This document shows positions 27,792 to 37,451 of a stretch of DNA of 64,000 nt, one piece after another. The position numbers were made by a program, and so were the translations under genes. The number at the start of each line of letters is the position of its first letter. Position 1 is the first letter of the stretch. The notes under the pieces were generated by a model. It saw only the letters and a program-made list of their open reading frames with translations, searched no databases and was not told the origin of the DNA. The DNA is from Arenibacter antarcticus (GTDB lineage Bacteria; Bacteroidota; Bacteroidia; Flavobacteriales; Flavobacteriaceae), in the NCBI RefSeq assembly GCF_041320605.1, contig NZ_CP166679.1:1426001-1490000 (forward strand). Direction: 5' to 3'.

Positions 27792-28868
27792 ATGCAAAAA
27801 CCTTTCTACGTTAAAATTCTTTTATTTGCCACACTCCTTCTGGGGATCAATGCTTTTGCACAAGAAAAGGACCAGGCGTCCGGAGATGAGCAAGAAAGTT
27901 TGAAATCTGAAATCAAGGAATTTATTGGTCATCACCTATTGGATTCTCACGATTTTACACTTTTCACAATCGATGAAGAAAATAATGAGCACGTCAGCTT
28001 TCCGTTGCCTGTAATTTTATGGGACAATGGGGTAAAGGTCTTTATGTCTTCAAAATTTGACCACGGGCAATCCGTTGCGGAAGTAGATGGGGAATATTAC
28101 GCCCTATACCACGGAAAAATAGTCAAAACCGATGCAGAAGGGACTATTAATTACGATAATGAGGAGCATGCTACCAATGTAAAACCTTTGGATTTCTCTA
28201 TCACCAAAAACGTGGTGTTTATAATTTTGGTATCCCTTATAATGATCTTCATGTTCGGAAGAATGGCGAAATCCTATAAAGGCACTATGATGCCAAAAGG
28301 TATGGGACGCTTTTTGGAGCCCATTATCCTTTACATTCGTGATGATATTGCTATTCCAAATATTGGTCAGAAACACTATAGAAGATACATGGGTTATTTG
28401 TTGACCGTATTTTTCTTTATCTGGATAATAAACCTTTTGGGATTATCACCATTAGGGGTAAACGTCACCAACAACATTGCTGTGACCCTTTGCTTGGCCT
28501 TTGTCACTTTTCTCATCACCACCTTTACAGCGAACAAAAACTATTGGAAACACATATTCTGGATGCCAGATGTACCCGTTTTCATGAAAGTAGTATTGGC
28601 TCCTATAGAATTATTAGGAACATTTATTAAGCCCTTTTCCCTAATGATTCGATTGTACGCGAATATTACGGCTGGGCATTTGATATTAATGAGTATCCTA
28701 GGAATGATGTTTATCTTTAAAAACTGGATGGGAAGTTCATTGTCCTTTGCTTTGGCAAGTGCACTCTCCTTCCTGGAATTATTGGTAGCCGCCTTACAGG
28801 CCTATATTTTCACTATGTTGTCTGCCTTATATTTTGGTTCAGCAGTAGAAGAGCATGATGATCACTAA
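27792..28868 (+). CDS. atpB: F0F1 ATP synthase subunit a
   Basis: Stator channel subunit of the proton-translocating F0 sector. The 358-residue protein carries a signal-peptide-like N-terminus (ending AFAQ) and a long polar N-terminal extension typical of Bacteroidota AtpB, then five to six transmembrane helices. The essential arginine is Arg287 in SLMIRLYANITAGH. The C-terminal helix contains LLVAALQAYIFTMLSALYF. Confidence 0.96.
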   Translation: MQKPFYVKILLFATLLLGINAFAQEKDQASGDEQESLKSEIKEFIGHHLLDSHDFTLFTIDEENNEHVSFPLPVILWDNGVKVFMSSKFDHGQSVAEVDGEYYALYHGKIVKTDAEGTINYDNEEHATNVKPLDFSITKNVVFIILVSLIMIFMFGRMAKSYKGTMMPKGMGRFLEPIILYIRDDIAIPNIGQKHYRRYMGYLLTVFFFIWIINLLGLSPLGVNVTNNIAVTLCLAFVTFLITTFTANKNYWKHIFWMPDVPVFMKVVLAPIELLGTFIKPFSLMIRLYANITAGHLILMSILGMMFIFKNWMGSSLSFALASALSFLELLVAALQAYIFTMLSALYFGSAVEEHDDH

Positions 28869-28900
28869 AAGTAGAATGTTTAATAATTAATTATATATAT

Positions 28901-29092
28901 ATGGAAATTCCAACTATTGTAGGAGCAGGTTTAATTGTTATTGGTGCAGCTTATGGTATCGGTAAAATTGGTGGTTCTGCTATGGATGCCATCGCACGTC
29001 AGCCAGAGGCTTCTGGTAAGATTCAAACAGCAATGTTGATTGCTGCTGCTCTTATCGAAGGTATCGGTTTTGCTGCGCTTTTCGCATCCTAA
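28901..29092 (+). CDS. atpE: F0F1 ATP synthase subunit c
   Basis: A 63-residue hairpin proteolipid forming the c-ring. The polar loop is ARQPEA (about 32-37) and the ion-binding carboxylate is Glu53 in AALIEGIGF. The first helix has the glycine-rich GAAYGIGKIGGSAMDA. No extra polar ligands typical of Na+ c-rings are evident in helix 1, so proton coupling is likely. Confidence 0.95.
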   Translation: MEIPTIVGAGLIVIGAAYGIGKIGGSAMDAIARQPEASGKIQTAMLIAAALIEGIGFAALFAS

Positions 29093-29103
29093 TCAAACAA
29101 AAG

Positions 29104-29142
29104 AAGAAACAGCTATGACGGTTGGTTATAGCTGTTCTTTTA
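29104..29142 (+). terminator. Hairpin between atpE and atpF
   Basis: AAGAAACAGCTAT (29104-29116) pairs with ATAGCTGTTCTT (29128-29139) with one bulged A and runs into TTTT. It could act as a partial terminator or 3' stabiliser that raises subunit c mRNA over downstream genes. Confidence 0.55.
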
Positions 29143-29181
29143 CCAATTAATCATTAAACGCATATATCATAATATTAAGAC

Positions 29182-29682
29182 ATGGAGAAATTAATAGAAC
29201 AGTTTTCATTTGGATTGTTTTTTTGGCAATTGTTATTGCTGGTTATACTGTTGCTTGTTTTGCGCAAGTTTGCATGGGGACCAATACTTAATGCCGTTGA
29301 GGAAAGGGAATCTGGAATAAAAGACGCCTTAGAAGCAGCGGAAAATGCGAAAAAGGAAATGCAAAATGTTACTGCAGATAGCGAACGTCTATTGCAGGAA
29401 GCACGACTTGAACGCGAGGCCATGATCAAAGAGGCCCGTGAAATGAAAGAGAAAATCGTTGCAGACGCTAAGGGTATGGCCCAAGTAGAAGCCGATAATA
29501 TGATAAAGCAGGCAAAAACTGCTATCGAGGGTGAAAAGAAAGCAGCCGTTGCCGAAATCAAGGATCAGGTAGCTATCCTCTCTGTAGAAATTGCTGAAAA
29601 AATCATTAAAGGACAATTTTCTGATAAGGACAAGCAGTTGAGGTTGGTAGAAGATATGATAGGGGATATCAAGCTAAACTAA
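29182..29682 (+). CDS. atpF: F0F1 ATP synthase subunit b
   Basis: Peripheral stalk subunit of 166 residues: one N-terminal transmembrane helix (about 8-27) followed by a long charged helix rich in Glu, Lys and Ala (about 30-150) that dimerises and reaches F1. The segment FAWGPILNAVEERE is typical. It follows atpE and precedes atpH by 9 bp. Confidence 0.95.
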   Translation: MEKLIEQFSFGLFFWQLLLLVILLLVLRKFAWGPILNAVEERESGIKDALEAAENAKKEMQNVTADSERLLQEARLEREAMIKEAREMKEKIVADAKGMAQVEADNMIKQAKTAIEGEKKAAVAEIKDQVAILSVEIAEKIIKGQFSDKDKQLRLVEDMIGDIKLN

Positions 29683-29691
29683 GATTAAAAA

Positions 29692-30231
29692 ATGAACGAA
29701 TCTAGAGCAGCCGTACGTTACGCAAAGGCAATATTGGACATGGCAGTAGAGAATAAATCTACTGAGGGTGTGGAGAATGACATGCGTAAAATAGTGACCA
29801 CTATTTCCGGAAGCCCGGAACTTCGCGATATGTTGGGAAGCCCAATCCTAAAAGGAGAATTAAAGAAAAACGCACTATCGGCTATTTTTGAAGGTAGCAC
29901 TTCTGTAACGGAAGGACTGCTTACCGTTTTGGTAGATAACAAGCGAATCTCCATTTTGAACGATGTGGCTGAAAAATTCATCATTCTAAATGAAGCCAGA
30001 AAGGGTCAGGGAATTGCTATAGTTACCACCGCAGTCCCATTGACCGAAGAATTGGAGAAAAAAATATTAAGTAAGGTAGTTCAAATCACCGGCAACGAAT
30101 CCACCATTGAAAATAAGGTGGATGAAAGCATTATAGGAGGTTTTATTTTACGCGTTGGGGATATGCAATACGATGCAAGCATCTCCAATAAGTTGGACAA
30201 CCTAAAAAGAGAGTTTACGAATAGTCTATAA
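29692..30231 (+). CDS. atpH: F0F1 ATP synthase subunit delta
   Basis: Links F1 to the b stalk. The 179-residue protein starts AAVRYAKAILDMAVE, has the six-helix N-domain, and ends with the typical IGGFILRVGDMQYDASISNKL motif. Placement between atpF and atpA is canonical. Confidence 0.95.
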   Translation: MNESRAAVRYAKAILDMAVENKSTEGVENDMRKIVTTISGSPELRDMLGSPILKGELKKNALSAIFEGSTSVTEGLLTVLVDNKRISILNDVAEKFIILNEARKGQGIAIVTTAVPLTEELEKKILSKVVQITGNESTIENKVDESIIGGFILRVGDMQYDASISNKLDNLKREFTNSL

Positions 30232-30289
30232 ATAATTTCTTTGGGCGATGTTGGATTTCAATTTAGCTCTAATCTTATATCTATAACAA

Positions 30290-31870
30290 ATGGCAGGAGT
30301 AAAAGCCGCTGAAGTATCAGCAATATTAAGGAAACAATTATCAGGGTTTGAAGCGTCAGCTTCGTTAAACGAAGTAGGTACCGTATTACAGGTTGGTGAT
30401 GGTATTGCCAGAGTTTACGGATTATCCAACGTTCAATACGGGGAATTGGTTGAATTTGAAGGTGGACTTCAAGGTATCGTTCTTAACCTGGAAGAAGATA
30501 ATGTTGGTGTGGTATTGTTGAGCCCCTCCAGAAATGTTAAGGAAGGTTCCGTTGTAAAACGTACGCAGACCATTGCCTCTATAAAAGTAGGTGAAGGAAT
30601 TGTAGGCCGTGTGGTGGATACTTTAGGTAATCCGATAGACGGAAAGGGACCTATAACAGGTGAACTTTATGAATTGCCATTGGAGCGTAAGGCTCCCGGG
30701 GTAATTTTCCGTCAGCCGGTAACCGAACCATTACAGACTGGAATTAAGGCGATCGATGCCATGATCCCTATAGGTAGAGGTCAGAGGGAACTTGTTATTG
30801 GTGACCGACAGACTGGTAAGACTACCGTTTGTATAGATACCATTTTGAATCAAAAAGAATTTTACGATGCAGGAAAGCCTGTATATTGTATATATGTTGC
30901 TATTGGCCAAAAGGCTTCAACAGTAGCTCTTATTGCTAAAACTCTGGAAGAAAATGGAGCTTTGGCCTATACTACCATTGTAGCAGCTAACGCTTCCGAC
31001 CCTGCTTCTATGCAGGTTTATGCTCCTTTTGCAGGTGCAGCAATCGGGGAGTTTTTTAGGGATACCGGTAGACCAGCCTTGATCATTTATGATGATCTAT
31101 CAAAACAAGCAGTTGCCTATCGTGAGATTTCCCTATTGTTAAGACGCCCACCGGGACGTGAGGCTTATCCTGGGGATGTATTCTTCCTTCATTCAAGATT
31201 ATTGGAACGTGCAGCCAAAGTTATTGCCGATGATACCATTGCAAAAAACATGAACGACTTGCCAGAGGCATTAAAACCAATGGTAAAAGGTGGTGGATCT
31301 TTAACGGCCCTACCAATTATTGAAACTCAAGCAGGTGACGTTTCCGCATATATCCCAACCAACGTAATTTCTATTACGGATGGTCAGATATTCTTGACAC
31401 AAGATTTATTTAACCAAGGAGTTCGTCCTGCGATCAACGTAGGTATCTCGGTTTCTCGTGTTGGAGGTAATGCCCAGATAAAATCGATGAAGAAGGTAGC
31501 AGGAACCCTGAAGTTGGATCAAGCACAATTCCGTGAATTGGAAGCTTTTGCCAAGTTCGGTTCAGATTTGGATGCAGCTACTTTGAATGTGATTGAGAAA
31601 GGACGTAGAAACGTGGAAATCCTTAAGCAAGCACAGAATGATCCATTCACCGTGGAAGATCAGGTTGCCATTATCTACGCCGGTTCAAAAAACTTGTTAA
31701 GAAATGTTCCTGTAGAGAAGGTAAAAGAATTTGAAAAGGACTATATCGAGTTCTTGAACGCAAAACATCGCCCAATCTTAGACCAACTAAAAGCTGGTAA
31801 ACTAACCGATGAAGTGATAGATGTTTTGAGCAAGGTTGCCAAAGATTTATCGGCGAAATATAACGCCTAG
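30290..31870 (+). CDS. atpA: F0F1 ATP synthase subunit alpha
   Basis: Non-catalytic nucleotide-binding subunit of F1, 526 residues. The P-loop GDRQTGKTT spans 171-179, and the family signature [14 protein letters not shown] follows the [17 protein letters not shown] segment. Beta (atpD) and epsilon (atpC) are absent from this operon, as usual in Bacteroidota. Confidence 0.98.
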   Translation: MAGVKAAEVSAILRKQLSGFEASASLNEVGTVLQVGDGIARVYGLSNVQYGELVEFEGGLQGIVLNLEEDNVGVVLLSPSRNVKEGSVVKRTQTIASIKVGEGIVGRVVDTLGNPIDGKGPITGELYELPLERKAPGVIFRQPVTEPLQTGIKAIDAMIPIGRGQRELVIGDRQTGKTTVCIDTILNQKEFYDAGKPVYCIYVAIGQKASTVALIAKTLEENGALAYTTIVAANASDPASMQVYAPFAGAAIGEFFRDTGRPALIIYDDLSKQAVAYREISLLLRRPPGREAYPGDVFFLHSRLLERAAKVIADDTIAKNMNDLPEALKPMVKGGGSLTALPIIETQAGDVSAYIPTNVISITDGQIFLTQDLFNQGVRPAINVGISVSRVGGNAQIKSMKKVAGTLKLDQAQFRELEAFAKFGSDLDAATLNVIEKGRRNVEILKQAQNDPFTVEDQVAIIYAGSKNLLRNVPVEKVKEFEKDYIEFLNAKHRPILDQLKAGKLTDEVIDVLSKVAKDLSAKYNA

Positions 31871-32016
31871 TATTACAATATAAGGTATCCAATATCTAGT
31901 TATAAGTATAAAATGTGTAATGATAATTAGAAAGGCACCCATTGGTAACGTGCACTATACCATAAGCGAAAAGTAAATGGTAGCGCCAATCCAATTGTAA
32001 ATGCTTTCAACTAAAA

Positions 32017-32031
32017 ACTCATTACTCAATA
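32017..32031. repeat. Copy of a heptamer-type repeat upstream of atpG
   Basis: The 15-mer ACTCATTACTCAATA is the exact reverse complement of bases 61540-61554 in the sdhB-sdhA gap. It ends 9 bp before the atpG ATG and reads on the other strand as two tandem heptamers, TATTGAG and TAATGAG. Confidence 0.5.
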
Positions 32032-32040
32032 CCAAAAAAG

Positions 32041-32901
32041 ATGGCCAATTTAAAAGAAATACGGAATAGAATTACCTCGGTATCCTCGACCATGCAGATT
32101 ACTAGTGCCATGAAAATGGTATCTGCCGCAAAGTTGAAGAAAGCCCAGGATGCTATTACCGCTATGCGCCCCTATTCCGATAAATTATCGGAGCTTTTAC
32201 AGGGTCTTAGCGCAAGTTTGGAAGGTGATTCCGGAAGTATCTATTCCGTTGATCGTGAAGTGAACAAAGTCCTTATCGTTGCAATCACCTCCAACCGAGG
32301 TTTGTGCGGGGCCTTCAACACTAATATCATCAAGCACAGTAACTATTTGGCCAATAACACCTATGCTGGTAAAGAAGTAGATATCATGGCCATCGGCAAA
32401 AAGGCTAATGACACCCTACGAAAAAAAAGGAACATAGTGGCAAACCATAGTGCAGTCTATGAAAATTTAACTTTTGATAATGTTGCCGTTATTGCTGAGG
32501 AGTTAATGGAATTGTTTTCCAAGGGCACCTACGACAGGATTGATATTGTTTACAATAAATTCAAGAATGCCGCGACTCAAATTGTGACAACTGAACAGTT
32601 TTTACCAATTGTTCCTATGGAGGGAGAAGCAAATGAATCTGCAGATTATATTTTTGAACCCTCCAAAGTGGAAATTGTAGCACAATTGATACCGAAATCC
32701 CTAAAGACACAATTGTACAAGGGAATTCGTGATTCATTTGCCAGTGAGCACGGGGCACGTATGACCGCAATGCACAAGGCTACAGATAACGCAACCGACC
32801 TTAGGGATCAGTTGAAATTAACATACAACAAAGCAAGGCAGGCCTCCATTACCGGTGAAATCTTAGAAATTGTTGGTGGAGCGGAAGCGCTGAACAATTA
32901 G
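32041..32901 (+). CDS. atpG: F0F1 ATP synthase subunit gamma
   Basis: Central rotor shaft of F1, 286 residues. The N-terminal helix starts LKEIRNRITSVSSTMQITSAMKM, the Rossmann-like middle has SNRGLCGAFN, and the C-terminal helix ends MHKATDNATDLRDQL and ITGEILEIVGGAEALNN. A 170-bp gap separates it from atpA. Its last seven codons form the first unit head of the tandem array that follows. Confidence 0.97.
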   Translation: MANLKEIRNRITSVSSTMQITSAMKMVSAAKLKKAQDAITAMRPYSDKLSELLQGLSASLEGDSGSIYSVDREVNKVLIVAITSNRGLCGAFNTNIIKHSNYLANNTYAGKEVDIMAIGKKANDTLRKKRNIVANHSAVYENLTFDNVAVIAEELMELFSKGTYDRIDIVYNKFKNAATQIVTTEQFLPIVPMEGEANESADYIFEPSKVEIVAQLIPKSLKTQLYKGIRDSFASEHGARMTAMHKATDNATDLRDQLKLTYNKARQASITGEILEIVGGAEALNN

Positions 32902-33496
32902 GCGTAGCGGTAGCGAAGCCAAATTCAAAACAAGCGGAAGCGCTGAACAATTAGGCGTAGCGGTAGCGAAGCCAAATTCAAAACAAGCACAAGCGCTGAA
33001 CAATTAGACGGAGTCAAATTTTCAGCATTGCGGAAGCGCTGAACAATTAGGCGTAGCGGTAGCGAAGCCAAATTCAAAACAAGCGGAAGCGTTGAACAAT
33101 TAGGCGTAGCAGTAGCGAAGCCAAATTCAAAACAAGCACAAGTGTTGAACAATTAGACAGAGTCAAATTTTCAGCATTGCGGAAGCGCTGAACAATTAGG
33201 CGTAGCGGTAGCGAAGCCAAATTCAAAACAAGCACAAGTGTTGAACAATTAGACGGAGTCAAATTTTCAGCATTGCGGAAGCGTTGAACAATTAGGCGTA
33301 GCAGTAGCGAAGCCAAATTCAAAACAAGCACAAGTGTTGAACAATTAGACGGAGTCAAATTTTCAGCATTGCGGAAGCGTTGAACAATTAGGCGTAGCGG
33401 TAGCGAAGCCAAATTCAAAATAAGCAAAAACGTTGAACAATTAGACGTAGCGGTTGCGAAGCCAAATTCAAAACAAGCACAAGTGTTGAACGACTA
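32881..33496. repeat. Tandem array derived from the atpG 3' end
   Basis: Two unit types alternate. Type A (53 bp) starts at 32881, 32934, 33030, 33083, 33179, 33275, 33371 and, degenerate, 33424. Type B (43 bp) starts at 32987, 33136, 33232, 33328 and, truncated, 33477. The order is A A B A A B A B A B A A B. Both share a head of about 24 bp, GCGGAAGCGCTGAACAATTA plus GGCG or GACG, which is the end of the atpG coding sequence with its stop; their tails differ. A+B is 96 bp, so minus-strand frames stay open by periodicity alone. Confidence 0.93.
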
Positions 33497-33540
33497 ATGA
33501 TACCAAAGTCTGTTTTCAAACTTTGAATGAATACCTATAA

Positions 33541-33567
33541 GCCCTACAGCATTGTGGGGCTTTTTTT
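33541..33567 (+). terminator. Intrinsic terminator of the atp operon
   Basis: GCCCTACA (33541-33548) pairs with TGTGGGGC (33553-33560) with one G-U, loop GCAT, then seven T. It lies 640 bp after the atpG stop, so the tandem array would be part of the atp mRNA. Confidence 0.88.
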
Positions 33568-33674
33568 ATGTGTTTCGGTAGCTTATAACGGAGTAAAGCC
33601 ATTAATTCTAATCTCTGCTATTGGGAAATACAATAATTGCCTTAAATGTTAATCCCTTCCCAAACGTATTTAAC

Positions 33675-33682
33675 TAACTTTG
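33675..33682 (+). promoter_or_regulatory. Candidate -7 element of the flippase operon
   Basis: TAACTTTG followed by CA matches TAnnTTTG, the same octamer as in the hemA promoter, about 48 bases before the TTG start of the flippase gene. No well-placed -33 TTG was seen. Confidence 0.45.
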
Positions 33683-33729
33683 CACTCAGTGATTAAATAT
33701 CTATTTTTAAAGCTAATTCATAGATTTCT

Positions 33730-35190
33730 TTGAGTCAGATAAAAAAACTATTCAAGCAGACCTTTATCTATGGCTTGGCAACAGTGTTGCCAAGAATGCT
33801 TTCATTTCTTTTATTGCCTCTGTACACCGAAGTCTTGGAAACTGCTGGCTTTGGGGAAGTAAGCATCATTTTCGCATGGTTCGCCATTTTTAATGTCCTT
33901 TTGGCATACGGCATGGAAACCGCCTTCTTTAGATTCTACAACAATGCAGAAGACCGTAATAAGGTAGTGACTACTTCCTTGATTTCCATTGGAATATCCA
34001 CGCTAACCTTTGTTGTTCTCGCCCTTCTCTTTAAGGATTCTATTGCCAATTTCACCAATATAGAAGCCAAATACATAAACTACGCCATTTATATTTTGGC
34101 ATTGGATGCACTTGTCATTATACCTTTTGCTTGGCTTAGGGCCAATGAAAAACCGTTGCGCTACGCTTTAATCAAAATATTAAACATTTCCATAAATTTT
34201 GGACTTAACCTATTCTTCCTAATTATTTTACCCAACTGGGTCGGAGACCACCCCAACTCGGTATTGTCTGGCTTATATAAACCCAATTTTGAGATCTCCT
34301 ATATCTTTATCTCTAATCTAATTGCGAGTGCCACTACCCTACTGTTTATGTTGCGCTTATACCTCAGGCGTCCTTACGTTTTTGATAAGCAATTATGGTT
34401 TAAAATGATGAATTATGGCCTTCCAGTCTTGGTAGCAGGAATTGCCTTTACCATTAACGAGGTCTTTGATAAAATTCTGCTTTCATACCTCTTGCCAGAA
34501 GCCATTGCTGAAAGCGAAATTGGAAAATATTCGGCCTGTTATAAATTAGCCATGTTTATGACCTTATTTGCTACCGCCTTTAGAATTGGTATAGAACCCT
34601 TCTTCTTTAGTCACTCCTCCTCCAAAAACCCACAAAAAGCTTATGCGTTAATCACCAATTATTTTGTGATTTTAGGAAGTATCATATTGTTAGGAGTAGT
34701 CGTATTTGCCGACCTGCTTAAGGTGATTTTAGTGAGGGACGAATCCTATTGGGAGGCAATGTCCATTGTGCCTTTAATTGTACTGGCAAGTTTTTGTCTG
34801 GGTATCTACCACAACCTATCGGTATGGTATAAAGTTACGGATAGGACAAAATTTGGCGCTTATATTTCAATTGTAGGGGCGCTATTGACAATTGCTATCA
34901 ATTTCGCCTTCATACCATCAATGGGATATAAGGCGTCCGCAGTAGCTACCTTAGTAGCTTATGCCACCATGATGCTGTTATCCTATTATTTTGGCAGAAA
35001 ATACTACCCAATCCCCTATAACCTCAGAAAGATCACTTTTTACCTAGGAATATCCATCCTCTTTTCTATATTATCCTTCTATGTATTTAATCGCAATTTA
35101 ATCATAGGAGGTATATTTTTCGCAGTATTTTTGGCTATGGCATACAAGCTTGAAAACGATACACTAAAACAAATATTTATAAAAAAATGA
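33730..35190 (+). CDS. Polysaccharide flippase-like membrane protein (PST/MATE type)
   Basis: A 486-residue protein with 12-14 hydrophobic helices, beginning [20 protein letters not shown] and containing the family-like [20 protein letters not shown]. It belongs to the lipid-linked oligosaccharide flippase superfamily that moves polysaccharide units across the inner membrane. The start is TTG; the first ATG is 22 codons inside the first helix. No glycosyltransferase cluster is adjacent. Its stop overlaps the dut start (ATGA). Confidence 0.85.
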   Translation: MSQIKKLFKQTFIYGLATVLPRMLSFLLLPLYTEVLETAGFGEVSIIFAWFAIFNVLLAYGMETAFFRFYNNAEDRNKVVTTSLISIGISTLTFVVLALLFKDSIANFTNIEAKYINYAIYILALDALVIIPFAWLRANEKPLRYALIKILNISINFGLNLFFLIILPNWVGDHPNSVLSGLYKPNFEISYIFISNLIASATTLLFMLRLYLRRPYVFDKQLWFKMMNYGLPVLVAGIAFTINEVFDKILLSYLLPEAIAESEIGKYSACYKLAMFMTLFATAFRIGIEPFFFSHSSSKNPQKAYALITNYFVILGSIILLGVVVFADLLKVILVRDESYWEAMSIVPLIVLASFCLGIYHNLSVWYKVTDRTKFGAYISIVGALLTIAINFAFIPSMGYKASAVATLVAYATMMLLSYYFGRKYYPIPYNLRKITFYLGISILFSILSFYVFNRNLIIGGIFFAVFLAMAYKLENDTLKQIFIKK

Positions 35191-35621
35191 CCATAAACAT
35201 CATTAATAAATCGGCTCACGAATTACCCAGTTATGAAACCATTGCCTCGGCAGGTATGGATTTAAGGGCCAATCTAAACGAACCTATTACTTTAAAGTCC
35301 ATGGAACGTGCCATTGTAAAAACAGGGCTTTTTATAGAGCTTCCAATCGGCGTTGAAGCACAGGTAAGGCCAAGAAGTGGCTTGGCCGCCAAAAAGGGCA
35401 TAACGGTACTTAATGCGCCCGGAACAATAGATGCGGACTACAGGGGAGAGATTGGCGTGATTCTTGTAAATCTTTCCAATGAAACATTCACTGTTGAAAA
35501 TGGGGAACGCATAGCACAATTGGTAATCGCCAAGCACGAACGGGCCCAATGGTGTACGGTAGAAGTGCTTTCTGAAACTTCACGTGGGGAAGGCGGATTT
35601 GGGAGTACAGGCGTAAAATAA
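35187..35621 (+). CDS. dut: dUTP diphosphatase
   Basis: Hydrolyses dUTP to dUMP, preventing uracil incorporation and supplying dTMP synthesis. The five trimeric dUTPase motifs are present: [45 protein letters not shown] and the C-terminal [10 protein letters not shown]-loop-like motif. Length 144 is standard. It overlaps the flippase gene by 4 bp. Confidence 0.97.
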   Translation: MTINIINKSAHELPSYETIASAGMDLRANLNEPITLKSMERAIVKTGLFIELPIGVEAQVRPRSGLAAKKGITVLNAPGTIDADYRGEIGVILVNLSNETFTVENGERIAQLVIAKHERAQWCTVEVLSETSRGEGGFGSTGVK

Positions 35622-35713
35622 TCGGAAAGAGCACCTTGTCCAATAGAAGGGTTTAATTTTGAAATGGAAACATTTGAAAGGCTGTATTTAATGTATCGAT
35701 AGCTAAGGTATTG

Positions 35714-36649
35714 ATGGGTAAGAAGGTTAACATACTTATTCTTGTTATGGGGTTATTCTTAATCCCATTGCCCCACTATGCACAGGAAGATAAAATTGAA
35801 GAGGAAGAAAGTGCAGAAGTTTTTTTGGAGGAGTATTCCGATGCATTTCAAGAGAAATTCTTTGAGGCCCTAAAACAAAAGGGTATTGAGAACTATGACA
35901 AAGCCATTAACCTCTTGTTGGAATGTAAACAATTTGAGGGGAACAATTCTGCGGTGGACTACGAGCTTGCAAAAGCCTATTTAGTTACCAAGAACTATAT
36001 TTTAGCACAAGAATACGCCCTTTTATCCCTCGCATCAAGACCAGAAGACTATTGGGTACTGAATACAACATTGACCATCATGGGACAGCTAGGAATGGGA
36101 TTGGAAGACATAAAACAGCAGTTACCCATTAAGAATACCGAATTAAGGAAAAATCTAGTACGCATCTATTATAAACAGCAAAACTACGAAGCGGCTACAA
36201 ACATACTGAACGGTATGCAAAAATCGGACTTTTCAAGGGAACTGACTTCTAAAATTGAAGATTCCGTCCGCAGAATGCAAGTCGTTTCCGCTAAAAAATT
36301 GCCAGAAACGGATAAAAAAAACATAGCTGAAAGTCCCCTAGAAAATTACCTAAAACTAATTTCTGAATTAATGGTTAACGATAATTTTAGGGAGGTGGAA
36401 ACACAAAGCTTGGAAGCCATGGAGAATTTCCCGACCCAACCCTATTTTTATTACAGCTATGGCTTGGCGCTTATTGAAGGTGGAAAATATAAAGAAGCAC
36501 TGACCATCCTAGAATTGGGGCTAGATTTTATATTGGATGATGAAGGACTGGCAAATAAAATGTATAAGGAATTGGCAAATGCCCACACGGCCTTGGGAAA
36601 TTCTTCCAAGGCAAATATGTATCTTAGTAAAATAAAACCTGGGTTATAA
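35714..36649 (+). CDS. TPR-repeat secreted protein
   Basis: A protein of 311 residues with a signal peptide (ending HYAQ) and tetratricopeptide-like helical pairs (KGIENYDKAINLLLECKQFE, AVDYELAKAYLVTKNYILA, YKEALTILELGLDFI). It is probably a periplasmic scaffold. It lies 4 bp upstream of the DUF4292 lipoprotein and an EnvC-like gene, suggesting an envelope role. ATG at 35714 is used in preference to the adjacent TTG at 35711. Confidence 0.8.
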   Translation: MGKKVNILILVMGLFLIPLPHYAQEDKIEEEESAEVFLEEYSDAFQEKFFEALKQKGIENYDKAINLLLECKQFEGNNSAVDYELAKAYLVTKNYILAQEYALLSLASRPEDYWVLNTTLTIMGQLGMGLEDIKQQLPIKNTELRKNLVRIYYKQQNYEAATNILNGMQKSDFSRELTSKIEDSVRRMQVVSAKKLPETDKKNIAESPLENYLKLISELMVNDNFREVETQSLEAMENFPTQPYFYYSYGLALIEGGKYKEALTILELGLDFILDDEGLANKMYKELANAHTALGNSSKANMYLSKIKPGL

Positions 36650-36653
36650 GTCT

Positions 36654-37451
36654 ATGGGAAATCGAAAAATAAAACTTCAAAATTGGGCTGTAGTCGTAGT
36701 GATGATAACACTACTCTTTTCATGTAAATCTACCAGCCTCGTAACCAATGGAGTAATAGATGAAAATATAAGCGCTAGGTCTGTAATAAGAAACCATTAT
36801 TACAGCCAGCTGAATTTTAAGACCCTTAGCGGGAGAATGAAAATAGACTATTCTGATGGAAGTTCCTCTCAAAGCGTCAATGTTTCCTTTAGGATGGAAA
36901 AGGACAAGGCAGTATGGCTAAGTGCTCCTTTGGGAATCGTAAAGGCTTATATCACTCCAAAAAGGGTTACATTTTACAATAAATTAGACAACGAATATTT
37001 TGACGGCGATTTTTCTTATCTAAGCCAACTCTTGGGAACGGAGCTCGACTTTGAGAAGGTGCAAAACTTACTTTTAGGCGAAGCGCTCTTTGACCTTAGG
37101 GATGGGAAATACACCGTGGATATTTCCAATAACAACTATCAACTTAAGCCTAAAAAATCTGAAGACCTGTTTAAAACCCTTTTTCAGATAGAACCCTCAA
37201 ATTTCCGTATGGCAACCCAGCAGCTATCCCAACCCTGGAAAAACAGGATGCTGGAGATCAATTATAAAAACTATCAAAAAGTCAGCAGTTGGATTCTGCC
37301 AAACAAAATTGAAATTCTAACCCAAGATAGGGAGCATACAAACAATATTGAAATAGAATACAGAAATATGGAGTTTAATAGAGCCTTAAATTTCCCTTAT
37401 AACATACCAAATGGTTTTAAAGAAATTGCATTAAAAGAATATGAAAAGTAA
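36654..37451 (+). CDS. DUF4292 domain lipoprotein
   Basis: A 265-residue lipoprotein with a lipobox LLFSC near residue 24 and a beta-rich domain of the DUF4292 type (LSGRMKIDYSDGSSSQSVNV, KAVWLSAPLGIVKAYITP). The fold resembles LolA/LolB-like lipoprotein carriers, so a lipid or lipoprotein trafficking role is possible but unproven. It overlaps the EnvC-like gene by 11 bp. Confidence 0.85.
   Translation: MGNRKIKLQNWAVVVVMITLLFSCKSTSLVTNGVIDENISARSVIRNHYYSQLNFKTLSGRMKIDYSDGSSSQSVNVSFRMEKDKAVWLSAPLGIVKAYITPKRVTFYNKLDNEYFDGDFSYLSQLLGTELDFEKVQNLLLGEALFDLRDGKYTVDISNNNYQLKPKKSEDLFKTLFQIEPSNFRMATQQLSQPWKNRMLEINYKNYQKVSSWILPNKIEILTQDREHTNNIEIEYRNMEFNRALNFPYNIPNGFKEIALKEYEK

Noticed and set aside
32925..33427. 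Minus-strand open frames of 75 and 117 codons in the atpG array
   Set aside because: They arise because an A plus B unit is 96 bp, a multiple of three, and the unit has no stop on that strand. They encode only a repeated 32-residue peptide and have no start context.
32881..33496. CRISPR or other guide-RNA array
   Set aside because: The sequences between the shared heads are only two recurring types, not diverse spacers, and no cas or Tas-like gene is nearby.
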